Assembly (NCBI GenBank): GCA_031279875.1
Contig: JAITHS010000129.1
Span: 1-10,221, forward strand
Direction of reading: 5' to 3'
From: Tannerella sp.
Lineage (GTDB): Bacteria > Bacteroidota > Bacteroidia > Bacteroidales > Tannerellaceae
DNA length: 10,221 nt
Part shown: piece by piece, positions 1-7,220 of the stretch
Position numbering within the stretch: position 1 is the stretch's first letter
Layout of the letters: every line of letters starts with the position of its first letter
Position numbers and translations under genes: made by a program
Notes under the pieces: generated by a model
Seen by the model: the letters and a program-made list of their open reading frames with translations, nothing else
The model's database searches: none
Told to the model about the DNA's origin: nothing

Positions 1-40
1 AAAGCCACCGGCTAATACAGAGCCGACCCAGCGGGACTGA

Positions 41-127
41 GTGGTACCTTCTGCTTGCTCCCTTCACCAAACCGCTTGCAGGGTTTAAAACCACTGCAAG
101 GGTTCGTGGTACCGTCATCGCTTTTCG
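41..127. repeat. REP-like palindromic repeat, copy A
   Basis: The unit begins with GTGGTACC, has a palindromic core at 70-104 and ends with ACCGTCATCGCTTTTCG. In the core, AACC and CTTGCAG (75-81) plus GGTTT (82-86) pair with AAACC (88-92), CTGCAAG (94-100) and GGTT, leaving single-base bulges at G74 and A93. A 27-nt block, 68-94, recurs identically at 325-351 in copy B. The structure is that of a repetitive extragenic palindrome. Its family and genome copy number cannot be judged from one window. Confidence 0.75.
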
Positions 128-206
128 TGTGGTGGTATCATTCCTGCTACCAATGACGTTTTTTGCTTAACCGCATCATTACGAGGGCGTTAACGTACAG
201 GGCATT

Positions 207-305
207 CGTCATTGCGAGGAACGAAGCAATCCAGATAAAAACCTGTAAATCCGGCCTCTCCTGTAATCCTGTAATTTCTGGATTGCTTCGTACCTCGCAA
301 TGACG
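207..305. repeat. MITE-like inverted repeat of the GTCATTGCGAGG type
   Basis: Two 29-nt arms, 207-235 and 277-305, are inverted copies of each other with one mismatch (positions 220/292). They enclose a 41-nt loop that itself contains a short direct repeat, CCTGTAAT twice. The arm sequence, which starts CGTCATTGCGAGG and continues to GAAGCAATCC, belongs to a palindromic repeat type seen in intergenic DNA of many unrelated bacteria. There is no transposase inside and no obvious target-site duplication at the borders, so mobility is inferred only. As RNA it would form a long hairpin from either strand and could help end or stabilise the polA transcript. Confidence 0.85.
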
Positions 306-384
306 TGGTACCGTCTGCTTTCTGCAAACCGCTTGCAGGGTTTAAAACCACGGCAGGGGTTTTGGGAACCGTCATTACTTATCG
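305..384. repeat. REP-like palindromic repeat, copy B
   Basis: This is the second copy of the unit at 41-127. It starts GTGGTACCGTCTGCTT and ends AACCGTCATTACTTATCG, with the palindromic core at 327-361. Positions 325-351 match 68-94 exactly. The right half of the core has drifted: CGGCAGG replaces CTGCAAG, so the stem is weaker. It abuts the inverted repeat, sharing G305, and lies about 30 bp past the polA stop codon. It could act as a 3'-end structure for the polA message, but no T-tract follows, so it is not a classical intrinsic terminator. Confidence 0.7.
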
Positions 385-391
385 TTTGGAT

Positions 392-3211
392 TTAATGTGC
401 TTCGAGCCAGTTACGTCCTTCGCCGCAGTCGGCAATGAGTGGAACTTTAAGGCTGATTGCACCTTCCATTTCGTCGAGAACGATCCGTTTAACCTGTTCA
501 AATTCTGATTTTAAAACGTTGAAATTCAATTCATCGTGGACTTGCAGGAGCATTTTGCTGTTAAGGTTGGCTGCTTCAAATCTTTTATAAATGTTTATCA
601 TGGCAACTTTGATTATGTCGGCGGCGCTACCCTGAATGGGTGCGTTGATAGCGAAACGCTCGGCATAACCGCGTACGGTCGCGTTTTGAGAGTATATATC
701 GGGCAAGGCTCGGTGGCGGTTGAAGATTGTTTCGACGAAACCTTTTTCGCGGGCTTTGACGATACTTTCGGTCATGTATTCGTGAATGCGGGGGTAGGTT
801 TTGAAGTAGCCTTCGATAAGTTCTTTTGCCTCTGTGCGTGAGATGTTTAAGCGTTCGGCAAGACCGAAGGCGGAGATGCCGTAGATGATGCCGAAATTAG
901 CAGTTTTGGCTTTACGGCGCATTTCGGAGGTTACTTCCGTATCGGCAACGCCATATATTTTAGCCGCAGTAGATGCGTGAATATCAGCACCTTGATTGAA
1001 TGCGGCTATCATGTTCGGGTCGCCGCTGATATGCGCCATTACGCGCAATTCGATTTGCGAATAGTCGGCCGAGAAGAACACACAGTCCTCATTATCGGCA
1101 ATAAAAGCCTTTCGGATTTCGCGTCCCATCTCATCGCGTACAGGGATGTTTTGAAGGTTCGGGTTCGTCGAACTGAGACGTCCGGTTGAGGTAACAGCTT
1201 GATTATATGAGGTATGTATTTTACCGGTTTCCAGATTGAGCATTTTGGGAAGCGCGTCAATGTAGGTACCGAGCAGTTTTTTTACTCCGCGATAATCAAG
1301 CAGTTTGCCGATGAGCGGATGTTTGTTGCGAAGTTTTTCAAGCACGTCTTCGCTTGTGCTGTAGCCGCCTGTGGAGGTCTTTTTGAGTTTGCCGTCGGCT
1401 AATTTCAGACGCTCGAACAGCACATCGCTTACTTGTTTTGGTGAGTTGATATTGAACTCTACTCCTGCGAGGCTGTAAATATCATGTTCAAGTTCGTGCT
1501 GCTTCTCCGTCAGCGTTACGGAATAGGCTTTAAGTGCCTCAGTATCAATCTTTATGCCGGTATTTTCCATATCCGCAAGGACGGGAATTAAAGGTGTCTC
1601 AATATCATAAAACAACGATTCCATCGAGGATTTTTTCAGTTTCGGTTCAAATAAATTTCTCAATCGAAGAGTTACATCCGCATCTTCGGCAGCGTATTCC
1701 GCGACTTTTTCTACCGGTATATTTCTCATTGTCAGTTGGTTTTTTCCTTTTGCGCCGATAAGTTGCTCAATCGGTATGGGCATGTAATTGAGGTATGTTT
1801 CCGACAGATAGTCCATCCCGTGCCTTAATTCGGGTGATAAAAGGTAGTGCGCCAGCATGGTGTCAAACAGCCTGCCCGCCACCTTAACGCCATATTTTCG
1901 CAGCACCAGAATATCGAATTTGAGGTTTTGACCGGTCTTTTCGATGTTTGGGTCTTCAAGAGCTTTTTTGAAAATATTTACCGTTTTTGTCGCTTCGTCG
2001 CGGTCTGCCGGAACAGGCACATACCACGCTTCAAACTCGCTGACAGCAAACGACATACCTACAAGACCGGCTGTTACCGGCTCGGCGCTGTCGGTCTCGG
2101 TGTCGAAAGTGAAAGAGCCGACGTTTTCGAGCATAGCCGCAAGTTTTTTTATCGCAATATCATCATTTACAAGATGATATGTATGTGGAGTGTTTTCGAT
2201 ATTTTTCGTTGTTGCCTTGTTCGTAAAATCATTCGTAAAATCATTCGTAGAATCATTCGTAAAATCGTCGGTGAAATCGTCAAAAAGAGACAGTTGAGTG
2301 CCGGATTTTTTTGAAGCACCTGCCGCTTGATAATCTTGCCGAATCTGTACCTGCGGCTGCATCCTGTTCAAGAAAGACCGAAATTCCATTTCGGTATATA
2401 TTTCTGCAAGTCGCTGATTATCCGGCTGTTGGCGAATACATGCTGCGGCATCAAACTTTATCGGCACATCGGTAACAATCGTTGCCAGCATCCGAGAAAA
2501 ACGTATCTGCTCGGCATTTTCTTCAACGTTTTTTTTCACGGCGCCTTTCAATAAAGCCGTATTAGCCAGCAGGTTATCTATTGACCCATACTCGGCAAGC
2601 AACTTTTGCGCCGTCTTCTCGCCTACATTCGGACATCCCGGAATATTATCCGCAGAATCGCCCATAAGTCCTAATAAATCAATTACTTGCGAAATATTTT
2701 GTATCGCGAATTTAGCAAGTACTTCGCTGACGCCCATCTTCTCATAATCGCCACCGAACTTGGGGCGATACTGAAATATATGCTCCGATACCAACTGTCC
2801 GTAATCTTTGTCGGGCGTCATCATATAAACCTCAAATCCCTCTTTTTCAGCCTGTTTAGCGACAGTTCCTATCGTATCATCGGCTTCAAAACCCGATACT
2901 TCGAGTATGGGAATGCGGTAAGCATCTATTATACTGCGAATTACAGGAGTAGATAACCGGATGTCTTCGGGTGTTTCCTGTCGTTGAGCCTTGTACTGCT
3001 CGAACAATTCGTGCCTGAAAGTAGGTCCCGACGGGTCGAAACCAACGGCAACATGTGTCGGTTCGATGCGTTTCAGCACGTCTTCGAGCGTGTTGACAAA
3101 TCCGAACACAGCCGACGTATTCATCCCCTTGGAATTGATTCGCGGGTTCTTCAAAAAAGCGTAATACGACCTGTATATCAGCGCATAAGCATCAATCAAA
3201 AGTAACTTCAT
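392..3211 (-). CDS. polA: DNA polymerase I
   Basis: This is a 939-residue family A polymerase for Okazaki-fragment processing and repair synthesis in the cytoplasm. The 5'-3' exonuclease/flap domain (about 1-290) shows LLIDAYALIYRSYYAF at 4-19, EADDTIGT at 109-116, TPDKDYGQL at 132-140 and GDSADNIPG at 184-192. A low-complexity linker (311-332) follows. The 3'-5' proofreading domain keeps its acidic residues: FDTET with D370 and E372, GQNLKFD with D433, and Y506/D510. The polymerase domain has motif A (SADYSQIELR, D716), motif B/O-helix (R765, K769, F773, Y777) and motif C (VHDE, D893/E894). Phe at 773 matches E. coli Phe762. The length is normal for a three-domain enzyme and all three activities are predicted intact. 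The gene has a 78-bp gap from prmA and may have its own promoter there. Confidence 0.98.
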   Translation of the reverse strand: MKLLLIDAYALIYRSYYAFLKNPRINSKGMNTSAVFGFVNTLEDVLKRIEPTHVAVGFDPSGPTFRHELFEQYKAQRQETPEDIRLSTPVIRSIIDAYRIPILEVSGFEADDTIGTVAKQAEKEGFEVYMMTPDKDYGQLVSEHIFQYRPKFGGDYEKMGVSEVLAKFAIQNISQVIDLLGLMGDSADNIPGCPNVGEKTAQKLLAEYGSIDNLLANTALLKGAVKKNVEENAEQIRFSRMLATIVTDVPIKFDAAACIRQQPDNQRLAEIYTEMEFRSFLNRMQPQVQIRQDYQAAGASKKSGTQLSLFDDFTDDFTNDSTNDFTNDFTNKATTKNIENTPHTYHLVNDDIAIKKLAAMLENVGSFTFDTETDSAEPVTAGLVGMSFAVSEFEAWYVPVPADRDEATKTVNIFKKALEDPNIEKTGQNLKFDILVLRKYGVKVAGRLFDTMLAHYLLSPELRHGMDYLSETYLNYMPIPIEQLIGAKGKNQLTMRNIPVEKVAEYAAEDADVTLRLRNLFEPKLKKSSMESLFYDIETPLIPVLADMENTGIKIDTEALKAYSVTLTEKQHELEHDIYSLAGVEFNINSPKQVSDVLFERLKLADGKLKKTSTGGYSTSEDVLEKLRNKHPLIGKLLDYRGVKKLLGTYIDALPKMLNLETGKIHTSYNQAVTSTGRLSSTNPNLQNIPVRDEMGREIRKAFIADNEDCVFFSADYSQIELRVMAHISGDPNMIAAFNQGADIHASTAAKIYGVADTEVTSEMRRKAKTANFGIIYGISAFGLAERLNISRTEAKELIEGYFKTYPRIHEYMTESIVKAREKGFVETIFNRHRALPDIYSQNATVRGYAERFAINAPIQGSAADIIKVAMINIYKRFEAANLNSKMLLQVHDELNFNVLKSEFEQVKRIVLDEMEGAISLKVPLIADCGEGRNWLEAH
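2221..2280. repeat. 12-bp in-frame tandem repeat inside polA
   Basis: Five consecutive 12-bp units, of the type TCGTAAAATCAT, run through the polA linker. The first two are identical and the others differ by one to four bases. Because the unit is a multiple of three, it encodes a repeating Asp-Phe-Thr-Asn motif (residues 311-332) between the 5'-nuclease and proofreading domains, and gain or loss of units would keep the frame. It is a coding minisatellite and not a separate element. Confidence 0.9.
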
Positions 3212-3237
3212 AAAGCGTTTAGTGTTAATTTAAAATG

Positions 3238-3253
3238 TAAAGATACAAAAATA
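3238..3253 (-). promoter_or_regulatory. Possible polA promoter (-7 box candidates)
   Basis: Read on the minus strand, TATTTTTG (3253-3246) matches the Bacteroidetes TAnnTTTG -7 consensus exactly, and the adjacent TATCTTTA (3245-3238) is a near match. Neither has a clean TTTG at the expected upstream distance: the second has TTTT there. The leader to the polA start at 3211 would be about 26-35 nt. The prmA-polA gap is long enough for an internal promoter, but read-through from the upstream genes is equally possible. Confidence 0.4.
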
Positions 3254-3289
3254 TTTTCATAAGATAAAAAAAAGTGGAAAACAATTGAA

Positions 3290-4141
3290 TTATGAATTTT
3301 CAAACCCTGCTGCAACCCATTTATCGCGTATGGACGATGAGATGAAACGCAAATCATTGTTATCGCATTCGGCAGTAATAACAGGCAGGTCGGTATCGTA
3401 AAAACCGCTTGTGAACAACTTACCGCAGGGTTTCAACGCCTGTACGTAATGTCTGATATCGGCAAGGAGTATGTTGCGGTTGATGTTTGCAAAGATGTAA
3501 TCAAACTGTCCGAGAGCAGGGATTATTTCGGCACCGCCTTGCTCTACGCGGATGTCGGCAGTATCATTGAGGAGGCAGTTTTCGAGCGCATTAGCGTATG
3601 CCCACTCGTCGATATCAACGGCTACAACGCGACGCGCCCCTTTCATACGGCACAGAATAGCCAGCACTGCGGTGCCGCAACCCATATCAAGAACGTCTGC
3701 GCCGGTTAGATCGTGGCGCAAAATTTCTTCGAGCATCAAAGACGTCGTGGCATGGTTTCCTGTCCCGAAAGCCATCTTCGGGTCGATGATGATTTTAAAC
3801 TTAAATCCATGTTCGTCAGGATGAAACGAAGCCCTTATAAAGCATTCTTTACCGATACGTATTGGTTTGAAGTAGTTTTTCTCCCACTCTTCGTTCCAAT
3901 TGCGCTGCTCAATAAGTTTGGCGTCATAACGAAAAATTGTCTTTTCTATCGGGAAATCATCAAGGCAAGCAAGCAAAACATCCTCATTATAAGTCTTTTC
4001 GGGAACAAAAGCCTGCATTCCGGCTTCCGACATAACAAAACTCTCGAAGCCAATATCTCCGAGCGCTGCCGCCAGCAAATCGCCGACAATCTCATCAGGA
4101 GCGGGCGAATCATAAGTAAATGTTAATTCGTAGTAGTTCAT
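3290..4141 (-). CDS. prmA: Ribosomal protein L11 methyltransferase
   Basis: This 283-residue enzyme is an AdoMet-dependent methyltransferase that, in the PrmA family, methylates amino groups of ribosomal protein L11. The N-terminal part (about 1-90) is the substrate-recognition region. It is followed by the PrmA hallmark DPKMAFGTGNHATT (120-133), the AdoMet-binding glycine loop VLDMGCGTAVLAI (150-162), the acidic end of strand 2 (VVAVDID, 172-178) and the motif IV-like FANINRNIL (217-225). The length is typical. The start codon overlaps the end of the upstream exporter gene in an ATGA junction (4138-4141), so the two are likely co-transcribed and translationally coupled. The GTGNHATT signature separates PrmA from general class I methyltransferases. 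Confidence 0.96.
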   Translation of the reverse strand: MNYYELTFTYDSPAPDEIVGDLLAAALGDIGFESFVMSEAGMQAFVPEKTYNEDVLLACLDDFPIEKTIFRYDAKLIEQRNWNEEWEKNYFKPIRIGKECFIRASFHPDEHGFKFKIIIDPKMAFGTGNHATTSLMLEEILRHDLTGADVLDMGCGTAVLAILCRMKGARRVVAVDIDEWAYANALENCLLNDTADIRVEQGGAEIIPALGQFDYIFANINRNILLADIRHYVQALKPCGKLFTSGFYDTDLPVITAECDNNDLRFISSSIRDKWVAAGFENS

Positions 4142-5343
4142 ATTCTTTTTTTCAAATCAGGTAAAAAAACGGCAATAATACCCAGCAACGGCATGTAAGC
4201 ACAAACGTTATAAACCATTTCAATGCCGTGAATATCAGCCTCTTTGCCAAGAATTGCGGACGCTATCCCCGCCACTCCGAAAGCAAATCCGAAGAACAAA
4301 CCCGATACCAATCCGAGTTTATAGGGCAACAATTCCTGCGCATAAACGAGTATTGCAGGCATTGCCGACGAGAGTATCAATCCTGCGCAGAAACTCATCA
4401 CAGCCGTCATTTCCAACCCTACATGCGGCATAAGCAACGAAAACGGCGCTGTTCCGAGTATAGAGATCCATATCACATACTTGCGGCCGATACGGTCGCC
4501 GAGCGATCCGCCCATAATTGTCCCTATTGCAGTAGCGATAAGGAAGATAAAGAGGAAAATCTGCGAATGCTGTATCGTAACGTCAAATTTTTCAATCAGA
4601 TAGAACGTGAAATAACTCGTCAAACTTGTCAAATAAACGTATTTTGAAAATATCAGCAGCAACAACACAATTATTGTGATAATAGTTCTGCCGAGTGGGT
4701 ATGGGAGTGTCCGAACGCCGGTTTGCGGGTGTACGGCGGATGAAAACGTGCGCAAACGCCTGTTGTACCAGCGGCAAACAGGCGTCATTACCAGAAGCGC
4801 TATCCCCGAAAGTATCGCAAAATAGGCTATGTTAGTACGCGCATGAGGAGCTACTATGGCGGCTACCATCAGCGGACCGAGAGCGCTGCCGAAATTGCCG
4901 CCGACTTGAAAGATAGACTGCGCCAGCCCGCGTTTGCCGCCGGAAGCAAGATACGTGAGCCGCGATGCTTCGGGATGAAACGTCGAAGAACCGATGCCGA
5001 CCATAAATACCGAGCCGAGCGTCATGGCAAGAGTGTCGGAAAAAGCCAACGAAAGCAATCCCGCCAAAGTACATGTCATACCGAAAGGTAGCGAAATAGC
5101 CGACGGCTTGCGGTCAAAAAGCAACCCTATCAAAGGCTGAAAAACCGATGCCGCCATCTGATATGTTAAAGTGATATAGCCTATTTGCTTGAACGACAGC
5201 CCCATATCGTTTTTAATGATAGGGTATGAAGCCGAAACGACCGACTGTAAAGCGTCGTTCATACAATGTATCACGCTCAAAGCCACTAATACCCTGAAAG
5301 TTGTCGCATTAATATGCTGCTGTTCCGTCGTTTGTATCCCCAT
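4138..5343 (-). CDS. MFS exporter, fosmidomycin-resistance (FSR) type
   Basis: This 401-residue inner-membrane protein has about 12 hydrophobic segments in two halves joined by a basic loop around 189-215. The block STFHPEASRLTYLASGGKRG (119-138), followed by QSIFQVGGNFGSALGP (142-157), is characteristic of the FSR branch of the major facilitator superfamily, and GGSLGDRIGRKYV (278-290) is the second-half MFS loop motif. Family members export fosmidomycin and other compounds in some species, but the native substrate is usually unknown and cannot be read from sequence. It is the first gene of an apparent operon with prmA. A Bacteroidetes-type promoter lies directly upstream, with about 25 nt between the -7 box and the start codon. 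The start at 5343 fits this promoter. Confidence 0.9.
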   Translation of the reverse strand: MGIQTTEQQHINATTFRVLVALSVIHCMNDALQSVVSASYPIIKNDMGLSFKQIGYITLTYQMAASVFQPLIGLLFDRKPSAISLPFGMTCTLAGLLSLAFSDTLAMTLGSVFMVGIGSSTFHPEASRLTYLASGGKRGLAQSIFQVGGNFGSALGPLMVAAIVAPHARTNIAYFAILSGIALLVMTPVCRWYNRRLRTFSSAVHPQTGVRTLPYPLGRTIITIIVLLLLIFSKYVYLTSLTSYFTFYLIEKFDVTIQHSQIFLFIFLIATAIGTIMGGSLGDRIGRKYVIWISILGTAPFSLLMPHVGLEMTAVMSFCAGLILSSAMPAILVYAQELLPYKLGLVSGLFFGFAFGVAGIASAILGKEADIHGIEMVYNVCAYMPLLGIIAVFLPDLKKRI

Positions 5344-5368
5344 TAGGGTTTTGTATTAAAATAAGGCG

Positions 5369-5400
5369 CAAAGTTAGTTTAAATTTTGGTGTATTCCAAA
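5369..5400 (-). promoter_or_regulatory. Bacteroidetes-type promoter for the MFS exporter/prmA
   Basis: On the minus strand, TTTG (5400-5397) is followed after 20 nt by TAACTTTG (5376-5369), matching the TTTG-N19/21-TAnnTTTG consensus of the Bacteroidetes primary sigma factor. The start codon of the exporter follows 25 nt downstream. No Shine-Dalgarno sequence is visible, as is usual in the phylum. Confidence 0.8.
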
Positions 5401-5417
5401 AAATATTCGTATCTTTG
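5385..5417 (+). promoter_or_regulatory. Bacteroidetes-type promoter for the GH78-like gene
   Basis: TTTG at 5385-5388 is followed after 21 nt by TATCTTTG at 5410-5417, a match to the TAnnTTTG -7 consensus. The ATG at 5438 follows after a 20-nt AT-rich leader without a Shine-Dalgarno sequence. The -33 element of this promoter lies between the -7 and -33 elements of the divergent promoter on the other strand. Confidence 0.82.
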
Positions 5418-5437
5418 CCAAAAAATACTTAATCAAT

Positions 5438-7219
5438 ATGTACAAATTTAAATTACCATTTATCATCTTTTTGCTGCTGAATATCAGCTTATTATCTTAT
5501 TCACAACTGCCTCCCGCTTTCGGAAGCGGATACTATTCTACGGCTCAAACCGACGCTTTGACGAGAGTTTTCATTTCTCCGCAACGCATCGTTTGGAAAT
5601 CAAGCGAGGCGGCCGTCTCTAACGAAGCCGTATTATTGCTCAAAGGCAAAAATCAAGCCGAACTTGGCACCAAAAACGCCTGCATAATGCACTCTCAAGG
5701 CAATGACACGGCATCTATCCTGCTCGACTACGGCAAGGAAATTCACGGCGGATTAGAATTAAACATGGGCAGTTCGTCGCGTAACGAGCCGTCGCTTGTG
5801 CGCATCCGCTTCGGCGAATCGGTCGGCGAGTGCAACAGCACTACCGACAACTCCAAATGGCAGGTCGGCTTTTCTACCGACGACCATGCCAAGCGGGACA
5901 TCATCATCGAAATACCGCGCGACGGTATGATCGAAATCGGCAATACGGGCTTTCGGTTTGTGCGCATCGACCTGTTGCGGAAAGACACGAAAATCAGCAT
6001 CCGCGAAGCACGCGCCATATTGAGATACAGAGATATACCGTATCTCGGCTCGTTTCGGTGCAGCGATGAGCGGTTGAACCAAATCTGGATGACAGGCGCT
6101 TATACCGTTCATCTTAACATGCAGGAATATCTTTGGGACGGTATCAAACGCGACCGCCTCGTCTGGCTCGGAGATATGCACCCCGAAGTGGCAACGATAA
6201 TGAGCGTTTTCGGCAACAACGACGTCGTTACGCGCTCGCTCGACCTCGCCTGCGAACAGTATCCGCTGCCTGCATGGATGAACTCAATGAGCGCATACTC
6301 GCTTTGGTATATTATCATCCACCATGACTGGTATATGCACAATGGTGATTTAACATTTCTTAACAAACACAAAAAATATCTGCTCGGATTGATCGACTTG
6401 ATTAGCAGCAAGATAGCCAATGACGGAACAGAGAATCTTAGCAGTCAACGTTTTCTTGACTGGCCGTCATCGCCAAATAAAGAAGGCGTTGAAGCAGGAT
6501 ACAGAGCGCTGATAGTCTGGGCAATGCGCGATGCTGAAAAACTGTGCAATATTCTCGGCGACACTCAACATGCCCAAACTGCGCAGTCATGTATCAAACG
6601 CATGAATGCTAAAATAAAAGACCACAACAGCCTCAAACAGGGGGCGTCGTTGATGGCTCTTGCCGGTATTTTAGATCCGGTAAAAGCCTGCGACGACGTT
6701 GTGTCGGTAGGTGGCGCAAAGGGTTTTTCCACATTCTACGGCTATTACATGCTGCAAGCGCTGGCTCTCGCAGGACGCTACGACGAAGCTACCGACGTTA
6801 TCAGGCGTTTCTGGGGAGGAATGCTCGACATGGGCGCGACGACGTTTTGGGAAGATTTCGACCTCGACTGGACTGTCAATGCAGCACGTTTGGACGAGAT
6901 AACGCCGCCGGGCAAAAAAGACATTCACGGCGATTTCGGAGCATATTGCTACCCCGGATATCGCCACAGTTTTTGCCACGGATGGGCTTCAGGGCCGACG
7001 GCGTGGATGACCGAACATATACTCGGTATCAAAGTTGTTGACGCCGGTTGCAAAACAATTCAAATCGACCCTCATCTCGGCGACCTCGACATGGCTGAAG
7101 GTACATTTCCTACACCTTACGGCATCGTTACCGTTAAGCACGTAAAAGATGCAAACGGCAGAGTATCAACATCTGTCGGCGCTCCTAAAGAAATCAACAT
7201 CATCCCGCCGCAGTTATAA
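5438..7219 (+). CDS. Secreted GH78-like glycosidase (alpha-L-rhamnosidase family)
   Basis: This 593-residue protein begins with a signal peptide: Lys at 3 and 5, a hydrophobic core at 7-20, and likely cleavage after SYS at 22. A beta-sandwich region (about 85-195) contains LDYGKEIHGGLEL (96-108) and FRFVRID (172-178). The six-hairpin catalytic region (about 205-530) has DGIKRDRLVWLGD (234-246), TTFWEDFD (468-475) and HGWASGP (514-520). A C-terminal beta domain (about 530-593) follows. By position against GH78 enzymes, D234, D239 and D246 match the acidic cluster and E472 the catalytic base. D239 sits where a general-acid Glu is usual. It is shorter than many GH78 enzymes, which often have extra N-terminal domains. 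The substrate is inferred to be a rhamnose-containing glycan; another sugar is possible. It lies one base before a membrane protein gene, so the two are probably co-expressed. Confidence 0.85.
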   Translation: MYKFKLPFIIFLLLNISLLSYSQLPPAFGSGYYSTAQTDALTRVFISPQRIVWKSSEAAVSNEAVLLLKGKNQAELGTKNACIMHSQGNDTASILLDYGKEIHGGLELNMGSSSRNEPSLVRIRFGESVGECNSTTDNSKWQVGFSTDDHAKRDIIIEIPRDGMIEIGNTGFRFVRIDLLRKDTKISIREARAILRYRDIPYLGSFRCSDERLNQIWMTGAYTVHLNMQEYLWDGIKRDRLVWLGDMHPEVATIMSVFGNNDVVTRSLDLACEQYPLPAWMNSMSAYSLWYIIIHHDWYMHNGDLTFLNKHKKYLLGLIDLISSKIANDGTENLSSQRFLDWPSSPNKEGVEAGYRALIVWAMRDAEKLCNILGDTQHAQTAQSCIKRMNAKIKDHNSLKQGASLMALAGILDPVKACDDVVSVGGAKGFSTFYGYYMLQALALAGRYDEATDVIRRFWGGMLDMGATTFWEDFDLDWTVNAARLDEITPPGKKDIHGDFGAYCYPGYRHSFCHGWASGPTAWMTEHILGIKVVDAGCKTIQIDPHLGDLDMAEGTFPTPYGIVTVKHVKDANGRVSTSVGAPKEINIIPPQL

Positions 7220-7220
7220 T

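Larger units (their letters stand above)
1..391. other. Gene-free repeat-rich region downstream of polA
   Basis: This stretch lies beyond the 3' end of polA and has no credible coding sequence. It is occupied largely by palindromic repeats: two REP-like units and, between them, a 99-bp inverted repeat. The few open frames across it (for example 190-375 on the minus strand) only translate the repeat arms. Positions 1-40 and about 128-206 carry nothing I recognise, apart from a short CAATGACG at 151-158 that matches the tip of the inverted repeat. The upstream neighbour is outside the window. Confidence 0.75.

Noticed and set aside
327..361. Intrinsic terminator for polA
   Set aside because: The palindrome is in the right place but has no T-tract in the polA direction, so I list it only as a repeat with possible 3'-end function.
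190..375. 61-residue minus-strand open frame
   Set aside because: It translates the inverted repeat arms and the REP-like unit. Such repeat-derived peptides are common false genes.
2221..2280. CRISPR-like short repeats
   Set aside because: The units are 12 bp, contiguous without spacers, in frame and inside polA.
1847..2314. 155-residue plus-strand open frame with an Arg/Ile-rich tail
   Set aside because: It is antisense to polA, and the tail is the reverse-strand reading of the 12-bp tandem repeat.
4843..5091. Plus-strand open frames opposite the exporter gene
   Set aside because: They are antisense shadows with Arg-rich, low-complexity translations and no recognisable domain.
7149..7220. 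Upstream start for the membrane protein
   Set aside because: It would overlap the glycosidase coding sequence by 71 bp and add a hydrophilic leader before the first helix. The ATG at 7221 is better placed.
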